Below, in pieces: positions 1-12,000 of a DNA stretch of 64,000 nucleotides. Both the position numbers and the translations under genes were made by a program. The stretch covers positions 231,873-295,872 of the forward strand of contig ML996689.1 in NCBI GenBank assembly GCA_010356995.1, given 5' to 3'. Position 1 is the first letter of the stretch. Every line of letters starts with the position of its first letter. Under the pieces are notes generated by a model. The model saw nothing but the letters and a program-made list of their open reading frames with translations, was not told where the DNA came from and did no database searches. The stretch is from Trichodelitschia bisporula. Lineage: Eukaryota; Ascomycota; Dothideomycetes; Phaeotrichales; Phaeotrichaceae.

Positions 1-118
1 GATTCCCCGAGCGTGACTGCCATTCCTGGCGACGCACTGGCCTCTTCAGCCTTCCAAGACCTCTTCTTGCCAAGCATCGTAGGCCTCGCTGCGAGGCTCT
101 ATTATCGATGTGCTGGAC

Positions 119-270
119 TTCTCTTCCACTTCTCCTTTGCAACCTTCTGCATACCATCTTCTGCAACCATCTTCATACCATCCTCATACCATCGATTTTC
201 TCTTCCACTTCTCATCTGCAACCTTCTACACACCATCTTCAAACCCTCGACATCTCTTCCACTTCTCCTC
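119..270. repeat. Imperfect pyrimidine-rich direct repeats
   Basis: A 43-bp unit at 119-161 recurs at 198-240 with few changes, and a partial third copy starts near 250. The units are CT-rich on the plus strand and contain the phrase TTCTCTTCCACTTCTC. They lie 300-430 bp upstream of the first coding region and could be part of its promoter or leader. The function is unknown. Confidence 0.6.
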
Positions 271-547
271 ATAGGTACGTCTTCATCTACTTCTCCAGTA
301 TCTCGCTCATATCGTAGGGCGCGTTGAGAATCTCGTGTTTGTTTGTTGTCGCGGTGTTTGCGCTCGCCTTCGCGCCTCTTCACGAAGCTGTCTGTCGCTG
401 TACGTAACTCCTTTCTCATCGTGTATCTGCGCAGATTATACCCCCGCGCTATACAATCCGCCTCGCGCCTCGGTGTCTATATACACCATCGATACTTACA
501 ATCAATCGCCTGTTAACACATAACCCCCCCCCAGGGTCCATCCCAAG

Positions 548-3061
548 ATGTCCTCCCCCGCCACCCCCGCCCCGCCGCCCCCGTCGTCGCTGACGGCCGC
601 TGAGCTGCGCTACATCATCAGCGTGCTCACGCACCTCGTCGCCGGCATCACCTCCTCCCGCACCACCGGCACGCCCCTCCTCACCCCCGAGCAGCGCATC
701 GCCGCCATCGAGGCCCGCATGGAACAGCACGTCGTCAACATGCACTCGGTCCTCGCGCAGCTAGCCACCGTGCACGAAGCCGCCATCCACGCTGCCATCA
801 CAGCCATCGCAGCCGACGCCGCCGACCACGAGTACGAGTACGGCCTGGGTGGCCTCGACGGGACCTCGGACACCATCAAGGGTGCGAAAAAGACCAAGCG
901 CATCCGCTACGCGCTCCCCCCCTCGGCGCAGGCGCAGACGCAAGATGCGCTGATGGACGACATCGAGGCGTTGCTCGGTGCCCCTTCGTCTTCGGCCGGC
1001 CCATCGGCGAATGACACCCTGGTCGTAGATGGCGGGAATGATACTGGACAGGCCAAGCGGGGCAAGGTCGCGATCAAGATTAATCCGGCGCCTGAGGTGC
1101 CGAACCGGATTGTGCACGACACGGTTAGTAGGCTGGAGGAATTGTCTCGTAGTACACGGGAGGGGCTTTCGCCGGGGAGTGCTGTGAGGACGACTTCGCC
1201 TGTTTCGTCGCTTTCGCCGGTTACTGCTGCGGTTGGGTCGGCTTCGCCTGTTGCGTCTGCTGCGCCGGTTAGGTCTGGTTCTCCGGTTGTGTCGACCTCT
1301 CCCATTCCGGCTCCTTCGGCCTCAGGGTTACGTTCGGCGTCGGCTTCAGCGACACAGACGTCGACTGCGATTTTTCGTTTCTACGCGCGCGACAGGTCTC
1401 CAGGCCCGCCTCCAGGTTACGCACCTCCGGATGTTCCCTTGTCGCAGCTGTTCAACACCTTTCAAGCAGCTCAGGCCCCGGTCGCTGTCTCGCAAGCTGC
1501 GGGTGGTAGTCGTATGGTCCGCTCTCCGGGGTTTATGAATCTGGCACTTGCACGTCTTTCCCTGGAAGACGACGACCTCCCGAGCTACGAGTCTCTCCAG
1601 CACCCAACTTCCGTACCCTCGAGCAATTTCTACCCAGACTCCGACTCCGAAGAGCACGAATCACTGCCTCTGCCCTCGCCTCCGCATGCGCCTTTCTTAC
1701 CTCAAGAAAGCGCTCCAGTCATCACCACCGCATCGACGAACCTTCCTAACAGCGAAATCCAGGGCGAAGCGGGCTACGCGTACTACAGCACCGACGACGA
1801 GGAGGGCTATTACGAACATCCGGCCTACAAAAAGGTCGCGGATGGCCCTCCCGCTGTCTACCACGCCGTCAAGGACCCGGTTCCCTATCGTTCCAGTGGC
1901 GGGGCATCGCCTGACATCACCGACCTTGTTCCGCGCGAGGCGCACCAGGGCCTGGTCCCCGCCCCGCTCACCATCGTCAAGGGCAGCTACGCGCGCCGTA
2001 TGGCCGCCGAAGCCGACGCCGCTGCGACCGCGGCCACGGATCCCGTCATCAAGGCAGTGAAGATCAAGGAGCGCGACGACTTCATTGCGGAGGCGAACCG
2101 GGCGGCCGCCAGTGCTGCGGCCACGGAAGACCAGAGCAAGGAAGCCAAAGTCAAGGAAGCCAAGAGCAAGAAAGCCAAGGGCCAGGCCAAGGCCGACGCG
2201 GCTATCCCGAGCACCGCGGCCTCGCACGGCGACTACGGGTACTACGCTCCCGGCGCGCAGCACAGCGGCGGCGATCGCAGCCTCGCGCCGATCGAGCTCG
2301 AGTTGTACCCCGACCAGGCTGCGCTCGCGGCTCGCGAGGCGCTTCGTCGTGCTGAACGTAGCGCTCAGCGCCACATGACGCCGGAGAACGGGTACGGCAT
2401 CGCTCCCTTGCGCGTCGCGGGCGCTTCGCAGCCGCAGGGCCCTCCGGGGTATGGCATTGCTCCCTTGCGCGTCGCGGGCGCTTCGCAGCTTCAGGGCCCG
2501 CCGGGGTACACCGCCGGCAACCAGGGCCGTCGCTCTGGCACCCAGTCCTCGCGCCGCTCGGAGGACACCATGGCGTCTGCTCGTAGCTCGGCCGGTTCGC
2601 ATCAGGGTCAGCATGGCCAGCGCGCGTCGCAGGGATCTCAGGGGAGCAACGTCGATGTTCAGAACCGTGGGTCCGGGACTCAGATCGCGCGCCGCTCTGG
2701 CAACGCTCCGGCGTCTGCTCGTGGCTCGCAGCGCCGCGGCCAGGCGGCCCTTCCGGCGATTCAGAACTTGGCGATCTCGACTCCGCCGCGCCAGACCAAT
2801 CAGGCTTCGGACCGTTCGTCGTCGTCTTCGTTTGGCTTCGCGTCGCCGGCGCTGATGGTCAATGGCGCTCCGGCTGCGGATATGGATGCGCTTGCTGCGC
2901 AGGTTGGGCGTCTGGGTGGTGAGGCTGCTGGTAAGGTCGTTCGGCGGTCTCCTCGTGTGCTGCGTCTGTGGCTGGAGCGGGCTGGTGAGGAGGGGCCGGT
3001 TGAGAACTGGGCTGCCGAGTTCGGGGAGTGGGTTGAGGCGCAGGGGCGTCGGATTGACTAA
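548..3061 (+). CDS. Low-complexity protein of unknown function (837 aa)
   Basis: One open frame of 837 codons runs from an ATG in the context CCCAAG-ATG to a TAA. I do not recognise a family. Residues 20-90 could form a helical segment. The middle is rich in Ser-Pro and Ala-Pro pairs (about residues 215-270). A Lys/Ala/Glu-rich charged helix lies near residues 505-555. A 19-residue unit beginning YGIAPLRVAGASQ is repeated twice in tandem near residues 615-655, followed by Ser/Arg/Gln/Gly-rich sequence. The C-terminal 60 residues look folded again, with several Trp and a VVRRSPRVLRLWLERAGEEG-like helix. No signal peptide or membrane segment is evident. The composition suggests a mostly disordered scaffold or regulatory protein. 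The length of the open frame and its fungal codon usage support it as a real gene; the antisense frames are shadows. A TATA-like TCTATATACACC lies about 70 bp before the ATG. Confidence 0.7.
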   Translation: MSSPATPAPPPPSSLTAAELRYIISVLTHLVAGITSSRTTGTPLLTPEQRIAAIEARMEQHVVNMHSVLAQLATVHEAAIHAAITAIAADAADHEYEYGLGGLDGTSDTIKGAKKTKRIRYALPPSAQAQTQDALMDDIEALLGAPSSSAGPSANDTLVVDGGNDTGQAKRGKVAIKINPAPEVPNRIVHDTVSRLEELSRSTREGLSPGSAVRTTSPVSSLSPVTAAVGSASPVASAAPVRSGSPVVSTSPIPAPSASGLRSASASATQTSTAIFRFYARDRSPGPPPGYAPPDVPLSQLFNTFQAAQAPVAVSQAAGGSRMVRSPGFMNLALARLSLEDDDLPSYESLQHPTSVPSSNFYPDSDSEEHESLPLPSPPHAPFLPQESAPVITTASTNLPNSEIQGEAGYAYYSTDDEEGYYEHPAYKKVADGPPAVYHAVKDPVPYRSSGGASPDITDLVPREAHQGLVPAPLTIVKGSYARRMAAEADAAATAATDPVIKAVKIKERDDFIAEANRAAASAAATEDQSKEAKVKEAKSKKAKGQAKADAAIPSTAASHGDYGYYAPGAQHSGGDRSLAPIELELYPDQAALAAREALRRAERSAQRHMTPENGYGIAPLRVAGASQPQGPPGYGIAPLRVAGASQLQGPPGYTAGNQGRRSGTQSSRRSEDTMASARSSAGSHQGQHGQRASQGSQGSNVDVQNRGSGTQIARRSGNAPASARGSQRRGQAALPAIQNLAISTPPRQTNQASDRSSSSSFGFASPALMVNGAPAADMDALAAQVGRLGGEAAGKVVRRSPRVLRLWLERAGEEGPVENWAAEFGEWVEAQGRRID

Positions 3062-3532
3062 GCTGCATTGCTACGTTGATGAAATGGATGGTGATGGAGG
3101 CGGGCGGGATGCCGGGGTTACATAGGGTTGGATTGGGGGGTGTTATACCGCTCATTTGTGGACTCTTAGTTAGCTTCGGTGTCAATTCATCGTCTATTTT
3201 GTCTTTAAAAGGTCGAGTGTGCTGTGAGTTGCGGATGTTGATGACCTTTCCATTGATATGTGACGATGGGTCCCTTACGTCTGATGTAGACATGAGGGAT
3301 CATGTTAATCTTCGAGAAGGAACATGGTACCGTAATGTGCGCATCAGCAGGAAGGAGCATAGGGGGACAATTGCCACATCATGTATGTACCTTGAGTCTC
3401 TATTCTCTTCTTCTCTTCGTCTTTTGTCAACTCTTCACTTCATCAAGGCATGATTCATCCAACTCAAATATTTCCATAACTCATCAACAACGACCGGGTA
3501 TACCCACACGCAATATTTACAGCCACAAACAC
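3062..3532. other. Intergenic, between convergent gene ends
   Basis: This stretch of about 470 bp separates the stop of the plus-strand low-complexity gene from the stop of the minus-strand purine permease. It should hold both 3' untranslated regions. I see no further coding or repeat signal. Confidence 0.6.
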
Positions 3533-5474
3533 CTAAGCCGGCACCTTCGCCGGCCCACCCTTCTCCTCCCCGTGAACCTCAGGCACCCCCTTCTCCTCCC
3601 CGTGAGCCTCGGGCACCCCCTTCGTCCCAGGGTGCATGCGCGCCCACTCCGCCTCATCCATATCCTCATCCGCCACATCAGCCGTCAGTTCCGGCGTCTC
3701 GTGATCCTCAATCTCCTCCTGCAGCACCAGGTTCAGAATCAACGCCAGGAAGGCCGTGATCGCGAAACCCGTCTCCATGACCAGTATGATCGCATTGTAG
3801 AACCCGAGCAGCGGCTTGTTGTTCCCCTTGTACGTGAACACGAAGGAGAACCAGCTGGGAGAGATGTTAGCTTCTGTGCAACGGGGCCTGGATTAAGGGG
3901 AACTCACTTGGGCACCAGCGTCGCGCCAAAACCCACCGCCATCGCCGCAGTCAGGATAAAGCGGTTGCGGCGCGTAAACGGCATGGTGGAAATAATCCTG
4001 ATGCCCGAAACAGCGACCGCAGAAAACAGGAAGGTGGTCATGCCGCCCAGCACGGACGCCGGGATCGCCACGAGCGCCGCCGCAAACTTCGAAAATATGC
4101 CCATGACTATCAGCCAGAAGCACGCCGCGTAGCCGGCCGTGCGATTCGCGCAGCGAGTCAGCGCGATGACACCGTTATTCTGCGCGAACGTGCTCATCGG
4201 CGTGATAGTGCACAAGCCAGCAATCAACCCGTTGAGCCCATCCGCCAGCACGCCGCCCTGGATGCGGCTATCGAACAGCTTGCCGTCGACCTGCAGGCGG
4301 CTCACATCACAGGTGGCGGTGATGTCGCCGATGGCCTCCATGGCAAGCACAATGTACACGGCCAGGAACGGGAGTACGATGGGCCCGTACACGCTGAGCG
4401 GGAACGTGTGCACCCAGATGAAGCTCGCGGCAGGGGCGGAGTCAATTCCCGACCGGTCAAAGTACCCGCAGGCTGCGGCGATGATGCACCCAACCAGCAG
4501 GCCGATGACGACGGCCGTGCTCTTCATGATCGGACTGCCGAAGCGCTCGCACAGGATGATGGTGAGGAAGACGGAGAACCCAAGGCCGATGAATTCGGCG
4601 CTGCCCCAGGGGAGCGCGTGCGGCGCGTGGATTGTCGGGCAGAGGCGGAAGAGGCCGTCCGTTGGACGCGTGGAGCAGTTGTTGGTGCCGCCGGCCCAGT
4701 TCGAGAAGCCGGATTTGATGAGATTGAGACCGATGAGCATGACCGTCGGGCCTGTGACCAGCGGTGGGAAGATCTTCTTCAGTGTTTTAGGCGGCGTGAA
4801 GGACATCAGGATTTCGAGCAGCGCGGCGCAGCACTGTGTTCCGAGGATCGCGCCGTACCCCTTCGGGCACGGAAGCTTGGTGTCGCCATCCATCGGGCAC
4901 ATGCCTGATGCGTACATCTGCGCAAATGCGCCCGTGGCCACGGGAATCGTCGCGAATGAGGTACCGACCACGGAAATCAGCCCCGTACCGATGTAATACG
5001 GCGTCTTGTAAATGTGGAAGCGCGTGATTTGGATGGATGACAAGATGCCGCAAACGATGAGCGATGTTGACACCAGGTACTGCTGCTGGCCCGCCGTCAG
5101 ATTGGCGCCAGCCGAACCGGAAAGGATGATCGGAGGTGTGATGACGCCCGCCAACATGGCAAGCGCGTGCTGGAAGCCGAGAAGAAGTGCCAGCAGCACG
5201 GGCATCTTGTCATTGAGACCGAAAAACGGCGCAGCCCTGCGCTCCTTCTTCACGAACGGCAGGTTCGGCTTGAACAGAAAGGCATAGTCATAGTCGCCAA
5301 CGAGGCCCTCCCTGGGAGCTTGTCAGAAACATGTATCAGAGCAAGCAGCGCCAAACCATACTTGGTGGAGAACTTCTTCACCAGATCACGCCCCTTCTGG
5401 CCCCACGTCCGCTTGGGCCTGACCTCCTCGGGACCGATGTGGTCCGGAGCGTCGTCCTTGTCCAGATGATCCAT
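3533..5474 (-). CDS. uapA: Uric acid/xanthine:H+ symporter, NAT/NCS2 family
   Basis: This gene encodes a purine permease of the plasma membrane, of the UapA/UapC type that imports uric acid and xanthine as nitrogen sources. There are three exons on the minus strand: 5474-5362, 5311-3908 and 3854-3533. Introns are 50 and 53 bp with GTATGG and GTGAGT donors, giving 612 residues; Aspergillus UapA is about 574. The Gln-His pair of the first membrane helix (QHALAML, residues 85-91), the DYDYAFLF entry motif and the full family signature QNNGVIALTR (about residues 415-424) are present. So are the conserved Glu of the EAIGD motif and the TATCDVSRL segment. About fourteen membrane segments are expected. 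The hydrophilic C-terminus carries a short near-repeat (HGEEKGVPE, then HGEEKGG). Its closest relative could equally be UapC, since motifs alone do not separate the two. The start is the first ATG and fits the short family N-terminus. Confidence 0.93.
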
Positions 5475-7840
5475 TCTGGGATGTGCAAATCACTTTTTGC
5501 AGGGTTGGGTGGAACCTGGGGAAGAGCCTACGGTTCTGGCATATAAGTACGTCGATGATGGGGCGCCGCACGATTCCAGCCTAGGACCTGATGATAAGGT
5601 CTTGCGAAAGGCGGGGCAGATTGGCGTCGGAGGCGTCCCTGCAAGTTCGCTGATCTTCAGCCCAATGGGCGCTTGGAGGTCGATCAAAGTACGGTAAACT
5701 GAGGACAAAGCTGACGCCCGAGGATATTGACGATGCTCTACTTCCGCACGGGCGTGGAGTTCTTATATACGCACTCATTGCTGATGTTCCAGAACGTGGA
5801 GAAGGCCGAAAGGTGTGGGATGTGAGGTTGCAAAGCCGACTGCTGATGTGTGGGAGGCCTGTCGGCGAACAGCGCTAGGCATTTGGTTGGCTGACGAGGG
5901 TGGAGCTCCCCGACGCGGCAGCTTTGAGAGCTTCAAGGACAAGCTCGAGGAAGAGCCGAGCCGCTGGATATCCCGCGACCCCGCCACCCCATGAGTTGCC
6001 GTGGGGAGAGGGGTTGATGGCGCCAGTCGCGGGCTGCAGCTCATGACGAGCCTTGCTGATAAGCGGGCGGCCTCGCTCTACCATTGGCCCAAATGGTGCT
6101 GCGACGGCCGCTTCCGACGATCAATTATGCCGACAGCCTGTCCAAAACAGAGTTTTACAGAAACACTGCGTTGCGGCTGATGATATGCATGGTTTTCTTC
6201 AAAGGTCCAGACGTCGATGGAACATGGTGAGAGATGTGAGAAGAAACTGAGGTACTGATGATATCGAGCAATTGGATAGCCTAATGGGCGATTGATCGCG
6301 TGCCCCCGCTGGCTAGTGCCTACTTGGGGAATCGACTAACTTCTCAAGGCAATGAACCCCCGGCGCTTTACTGATACAATTTGTCAAGGGGAGTATCGCG
6401 ATGCGATGAGACCGAGCAGCTTGTCCCACGATAGTTCACGCCATATCTTCGGGATACCCCGAAAGGCATGAGAGAACATGAGTGGTGCAGCGATAAGAGT
6501 TAGCAGTTCGGTCGCTCGGTCGTATTAAGGGTTGGTAGGCCGTGGGAGTCGAGAGCAGTCGTTTAAAGTCTTGGTGAGGCTTGACCACGAAGATAAGGCT
6601 CGAATGATGCTCGAGGCAGGCAGCTGGAAAGAGATGATGTTCACGATTAACTACATCCGTACAGGACTTCAAAAAATGAGGTGGTAGTGAGCAGGCTTCA
6701 TACGGTATACTCCGTAGAAGACATCTACCAACGGAAGGCAAGTTCGCAGGAGAATGGCTGAATTACAAGCGTCCTATGCGTAGGCAAATCGGCGAATTTC
6801 CTGATATCAGATGTGGCGTTGGATTGATTGACGGACGCACAACAACGCCTTGCATGTTCGGTGTCGCAAGGTCCGAAGCATTTATACAATGGCGGCATTG
6901 AGATAGATGGATCCTGTAGTCATCGTCCATTTGCTCATGTGCTTCTCGACAGTAGGTAGTTTTGGAAAATCCTTGTCTCTATGCTTCCAGAACTTGAGAG
7001 GCATTGCCTTCAAGGGGCACGCACGACGATACCAAGCATTGAGTGATCGCATCCTCTCCAGCCCATTGCCCAATGGCCAAGATATCTGTACGGTAGACTG
7101 GAAACCCGACAACAGGGCGGTTCTCATGCAGGGCACCAGATCCCCTCGATGCTCCGCTGCAAGGCACAGATGCCAAACTGGCGGATATGCTCATATCACG
7201 GAGTTGCTACCGTGTCCTTTTGAAACCGATTGTAACCCGTATACGAATGACGCCAGAATAGACACTAGGTCCCTTCGGCGCTAGACCGTGCTATGCGGGA
7301 AGGCGTACGGGGGTTGTGGGGCCGATACGATGCGATATCGGTCGGGCCGTGCGGAATTTGAGGAGTGGATGGTGCCCGACATAGGCCGCCCTCCCGGCCG
7401 ACTTCGGGGGACGGTGGGGTATGGTGGATGCGTATCTATAGGCTTACATGCGAGATGTTCAAATAACGGTATCTCTTAGAATACATGAGCAGCGGGGAGA
7501 TGACGTTGAGTATAGTAACACATTCAGAGAGGAACAGAGCTTGCCCAAGGTTGCTTGAGCACCGGCCTGCACATCAGCATATCTCGTTGAAAACAGCAAC
7601 TCAACACAACGGAAATGGTGCTACATAAATGTGACAAGAAGTAGTAAAGAAGCTTGACAGAGAAGAAGTGAAAGCGGTAGCTATGAGTTAGGGGCGACGG
7701 GAGCTACTGTACACCCTTTGATGACGCCAAAAGACAAAAATATACAGCAGTTGGGATTCGCTGCTGGCCACCCACGCAACTACTAGTCAACCGGTTCAGA
7801 GCTTAACTTCAGTGAGCAGACGGGCACTGGTGTATTCTTA
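5475..7840. other. Gene-poor stretch upstream of the permease
   Basis: There are 2.4 kb without a convincing gene. Only short frames are present, on both strands. The minus strand between about 6084 and 5880 has a short protein-like run (a GGGVAGYPAARLFLELVLEA phrase), which may be a gene relic, but I cannot name a family. The permease promoter should lie at its left end. Confidence 0.45.
5592..6906. promoter_or_regulatory. Scattered GATA-factor (HGATAR) motifs upstream of the purine permease
   Basis: TGATAAG occurs at 5592-5598 and 6057-6063, CGATAAG at 6491-6497, AGATAAG at 6591-6597 and AGATAG at 6901-6906. In Aspergillus, uapA is under AreA nitrogen control through HGATAR sites, so these are candidates. 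The number found in 1.4 kb is close to what chance predicts, so the assignment is weak. The nearest site, about 120 bp before the ATG, is the most credible. Confidence 0.3.
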
Positions 7841-8464
7841 GACCTATGGTCGCGTTCCGCATTAGGAAATCCGGATTAGGACACCGCCTTCGGCAGCACT
7901 TTAATACGGGTTACCTCATCATGTTATCCTCGCAAAAATACTGTGCTATGCTTGGCCGGCTAGATTTGAATTCGAAAACGTCTTATCTCTGACCTGTGTC
8001 CGTATCCTTAGCTCAATGAGGAAAGTGCTCAATCTGGACTAGCCCATGCATTGTCATCCTTGCTAGCCAATACTTTCCTCCGTCTTGCCGCTAAATCCAG
8101 CGCCAGATTTCCTTCAATTGGAAATTACTGACGTGCTAAGTGATTTTAGATGGGCAGTAACATGTGCTCGTCCTGCCCTCCGCATTGAACCACAACGCCT
8201 CCCTTAAATCGCCCCGTCTTCGGCCCGTCGCCGGCTCCCCTCTCCAGAACCGGCCCGGTTGGACCTGCAAGCGAAGTATCATGACTATCGGAAGGGTCAT
8301 ATCTCAATTAAGCGGGGGCGCCTGTTAGGACCCCTATTCCGTCTTCGCAGTGTCAGCTCTACCTCGACGTGACTCAGGCAACACTACCCCGCACTCCGAT
8401 TCTCCGAATGGGGTGGCTAGGGGGCTAAGTGTGGAGTTGTACCGTGGTGAGGGAAGGGAAGACG

Positions 8465-8578
8465 AGCCGAGGCAGTGACGCAGGTGGCGAGTGGGTTGGT
8501 GGCACGGGTGAAATTGGTGGCGCGGGTGGAGTTGGTGGCGCGGATGGAGATGGTGGCGCGGGCGGAGGTGGCGCTCCA
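8465..8578. repeat. GGTGGC minisatellite in copy A
   Basis: About five imperfect 18-bp units built on GGTGGCGCGGGTGGAGTT lie in the 3' flank of the NLR gene. A matching array with few changes sits at 18432-18540 in copy B. The frames through it (Gly-rich one way, Pro-rich the other) are artefacts of the repeat. Confidence 0.7.
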
Positions 8579-9072
8579 GAATCGGGCTCTCTGTGTAGGG
8601 TCTCAGATGACAAACATAGGATTATCCGCCTAGCATCCTAACGCAGTTTCACGTCTTTATCACTGGAGGCTAATGAGAGGACATGGTGTACGTAACCGTC
8701 TCCCTTTTCCGGCTTTGATCAGGTTGAGCTAGGGTCTGGTCCCGTCTTCATCAACGCTCTGCTCGACGCAAGAACTGAGAGTGGAAAGCATTGAACACAG
8801 CCACTACATTCCATCATGCCTTCTCTGTGCACTGAAGGAATGGTTAATTCCAGATGTTTTCAGATCCCCTCTGCATTGAAGCCATTACTTCACTAATCTG
8901 GCGACATTTTTGTACGCCACTGTTACCATTTGCTAATGGAGTGCTTGATTTCAAAGCCGTACAATTCCCATTTGTAATCCTTTGCCACTTTCACTCTCAA
9001 AAAGGTATAAAAGGACTAAGACCGCAACGGAGGTGGGTGCGGAGGTGGGTGGGGAGGAGGTTAAGAGAAATT

Positions 9073-12000
9073 TTAGCAAATGAATTCCATGCACAGCACT
9101 CGACCAGACGGACATCCCAAGCCAACCTTACCCTCGTGGACAGCGACAGCTTGAGCTCTCGCACTGCGATACTCGGCTGGAAGCCAAAGAAGCCTTTCCG
9201 TGCCCCTGGCTACCCATTGCTCCTGGACAATTATGGACCGTGGAAGATTCGATGCCGACGCCAGCTGCTTGCCGTCCGGCGAGAAGGCCACGGCNNNNNN
9301 NNNNNNNNNNNNNNNNNNNNNNNNNNNNNNNNNNNNNNNNNNNNNNNNNNNNNNNNNNNNNNNNNNNNNNNNNNNNNNNNNNNNNNNNNNNNNNNNNNNN
9401 NNNNNNNNNNNNNNNNNNNNNNNNNNNNNNNNNNNNNNNNNNNNNNNNNNNNNNNNNNNNNNNNNNNNNNNNNNNNNNNNNNNNNNNNNNNNNNNNNNNN
9501 NNNNNNNNNNNNNNNNNNNNNNNNNNNNNNNNNNNNNNNNNNNNNNNNNNNNNNNNNNNNNNNNNNNNNNNNNNNNNNNNNNNNNNNNNNNNNNNNNNNN
9601 NNNNNNNNNNNNNNNNNNNNNNNNNNNNNNNNNNNNNNNNNNNNNNNNNNNNNNNNNNNNNNNNNNNNNNNNNNNNNNNNNNNNNNNNNNNNNNNNNNNN
9701 NNNNNNNNNNNNNNNNNNNNNNNNNNNNNNNNNNNNNNNNNNNNNNNNNNNNNNNNNNNNNNNNNNNNNNNNNNNNNNNNNNNNNNNNNNNNNNNNNNNN
9801 NNNNNNNNNNNNNNNNNNNNNNNNNNNNNNNNNNNNNNNNNNNNNNNNNNNNNNNNNNNNNNNNNNNNNNNNNNNNNNNNNNNNNNNNNNNNNNNNNNNN
9901 NNNNNNNNNNNNNNNNNNNNNNNNNNNNNNNNNNNNNNNNNNNNNNNNNNNNNNNNNNNNNNNNNNNNNNNNNNNNNNNNNNNNNNNNNNNNNNNNNNNN
10001 NNNNNNNNNNNNNNNNNNNNNNNNNNNNNNNNNNNNNNNNNNNNNNNNNNNNNNNNNNNNNNNNNNNNNNNNNNNNNNNNNNNNNNNNNNNNNNNNNNNN
10101 NNNNNNNNNNNNNNNNNNNNNNNNNNNNNNNNNNNNNNNNNNNNNNNNNNNNNNNNNNNNNNNNNNNNNNNNNNNNNNNNNNNNNNNNNNNNNNNNNNNN
10201 NNNNNNNNNNTGTCCCACGATGCCGACGCCAGCTGCTTGCCGTCCGGCGAGAAGGCCACGGCGGAGACCGCTTTCGAATGGCCCTCGAGCGTATTCAGCA
10301 AGGCACCCCAGTTGTCCCTAACCTGCGGTAGTACGGGCATCCGCAGAGGCATTTTGCTTTGAAACCGCCTTTTTACAAGACTTGCTGTCGGGGAAAATAC
10401 CAGCGCGCTGCAATATGTCTGCAAGGGAGCTACTTCGATGGCTGACCGGTTGTAGAGGACAAATCGTTTCATGTCATGAACAAACTCCGATAGTCGCGGA
10501 CACCTCTGCGCCTGAGCCAAGTATCAGCCAAGTATCCCCACTCTGCTTTACGTCCAGCTTACCGATATCATGGACTCCAAAGACACGATGGCATGGAACC
10601 CTTCGGAAACCTTTTGCATCCATCCAAGCGCCTCAAGCCAATGAAGAAGATGCTCCTTCAGGAACTCATGAACTTCACCGTCATCGTTGAGCTGAGATCC
10701 ACTCTTATGAAGATGCTGTATCCAGTAGAGGCATGCGTACTGCTTCTCAGGATGGAGGGAGCCTTCAACCTCATGACTGTCGACCTCGGTCTTGAGTACT
10801 CCAGGCCGACCTATTCCAAGCATGTCCTGCGTGAGGAAGTCTGACATGACCTGTATGCATTTCGTGGCAAGGGCTTGATGCGCTTGCTTTTCATCGACCC
10901 AGAAACCTGTATCTCCGCTTCTCTTCGAGTCGAGAAGGAAGTCGCGGAATGAAGGGTGATGTAAACGGAGTGCGTCATCTGGTTCCTTTGGAATGTCCAA
11001 AATGGCATGAAGATCACCCAGTGCCTGTCCCGCATTCTGGTCGAGTAGCCTGCTCAAGGACGGGATGGAAAGTGAATTGAATAGGATCACGATACCTCCA
11101 AGCAGTTCCTTCAATGTAGATTGCACCTCCTCTGCATCATCGCCTTCATAGTTGGTAAGAGATTGGCGAAGAACAGTCGCGTAGATCTCGTCGAGATGCT
11201 GTTGCGGCCCTTTCACAGTACTGTGGCTTTGATCGAGGATCAAGCCTAGTTTCTTGGGAGCCAATATTCTTCCTTGTTCAACAAAACGGCATGCAGTTTC
11301 AGCCCAGATGAACAGACCACTAGCGTTCCGGACAAGTGAGTCGATGGCTTGCTCGCCTGGCCAATCTTTGTCAAAAGAGTGTTTGCGGGCTAAACGCTCG
11401 AGCTCGTGCCGTAGGAAGAAGCGGATATCATTGTCAACAGTCGACTTCTTAATGTCGTGGAGCACAAAGTCCAGGTGCTCGCTCGTTGGCATTTCGGATA
11501 AAGAAAACCGGATTGGCACTTCAGGTCTACTCGTTAAAAACAGCCGGAGCCGGGTTTTCTTCAGCAACTGAAAGAGATTCAGAATTTTCCCTATGCCATC
11601 CTCGCCCTCGCATTCGTCCAGGGCATCGACCACCAGGATGTACGGAGCAGAGGAGGTGTCGCCTTCGAGCTTCGACATGGGACCGAGGACGAGATGATGC
11701 CACTGACTGCGGATAGGCTCTTCAATGATGGTGTCTCGCTCCTTCAGAGCCTTGTAGAGAGACCACTTTGCCCCCGGCACATTGTCTGCAAGTTGCGCTG
11801 CGATGCTTGTCACGAACTTGCCGGCATGCCGGACATCTGCGCCACTTCGCGAGAAGAAGAAGCTGGCTCCAAGCCTTCCGTTCTCAAAACATTCGGCGGC
11901 CACAGTTTGAGCCACGGTGGACTTGCCGGTGCCAGCTAAACCACTCAACCAGAAAATATTTGGCGAGTTCTCCCCGTCAGCCCAGGCGTAGATCTCTTTG

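Noticed and set aside
1697-2614. 305-codon frame antisense to the low-complexity gene
   Set aside because: It is Arg/Ala-rich and mirrors GC-rich codons of the sense gene; no domain.
4139-4996. 285-codon plus-strand frame opposite the purine permease
   Set aside because: It is a shadow of the conserved transporter exon on the other strand.
5880-6084. Protein-like minus-strand run (GNSWGGGVAGYPAARLF)
   Set aside because: Too short to assign, with no neighbouring exons; kept only as a remark in the intergenic entry.
8429-8641. Gly-rich 70-codon frame in the NLR 3' flank, also in copy B
   Set aside because: It is generated by the GGTGGC minisatellite; the reading of the two copies is not conserved as a protein would be.
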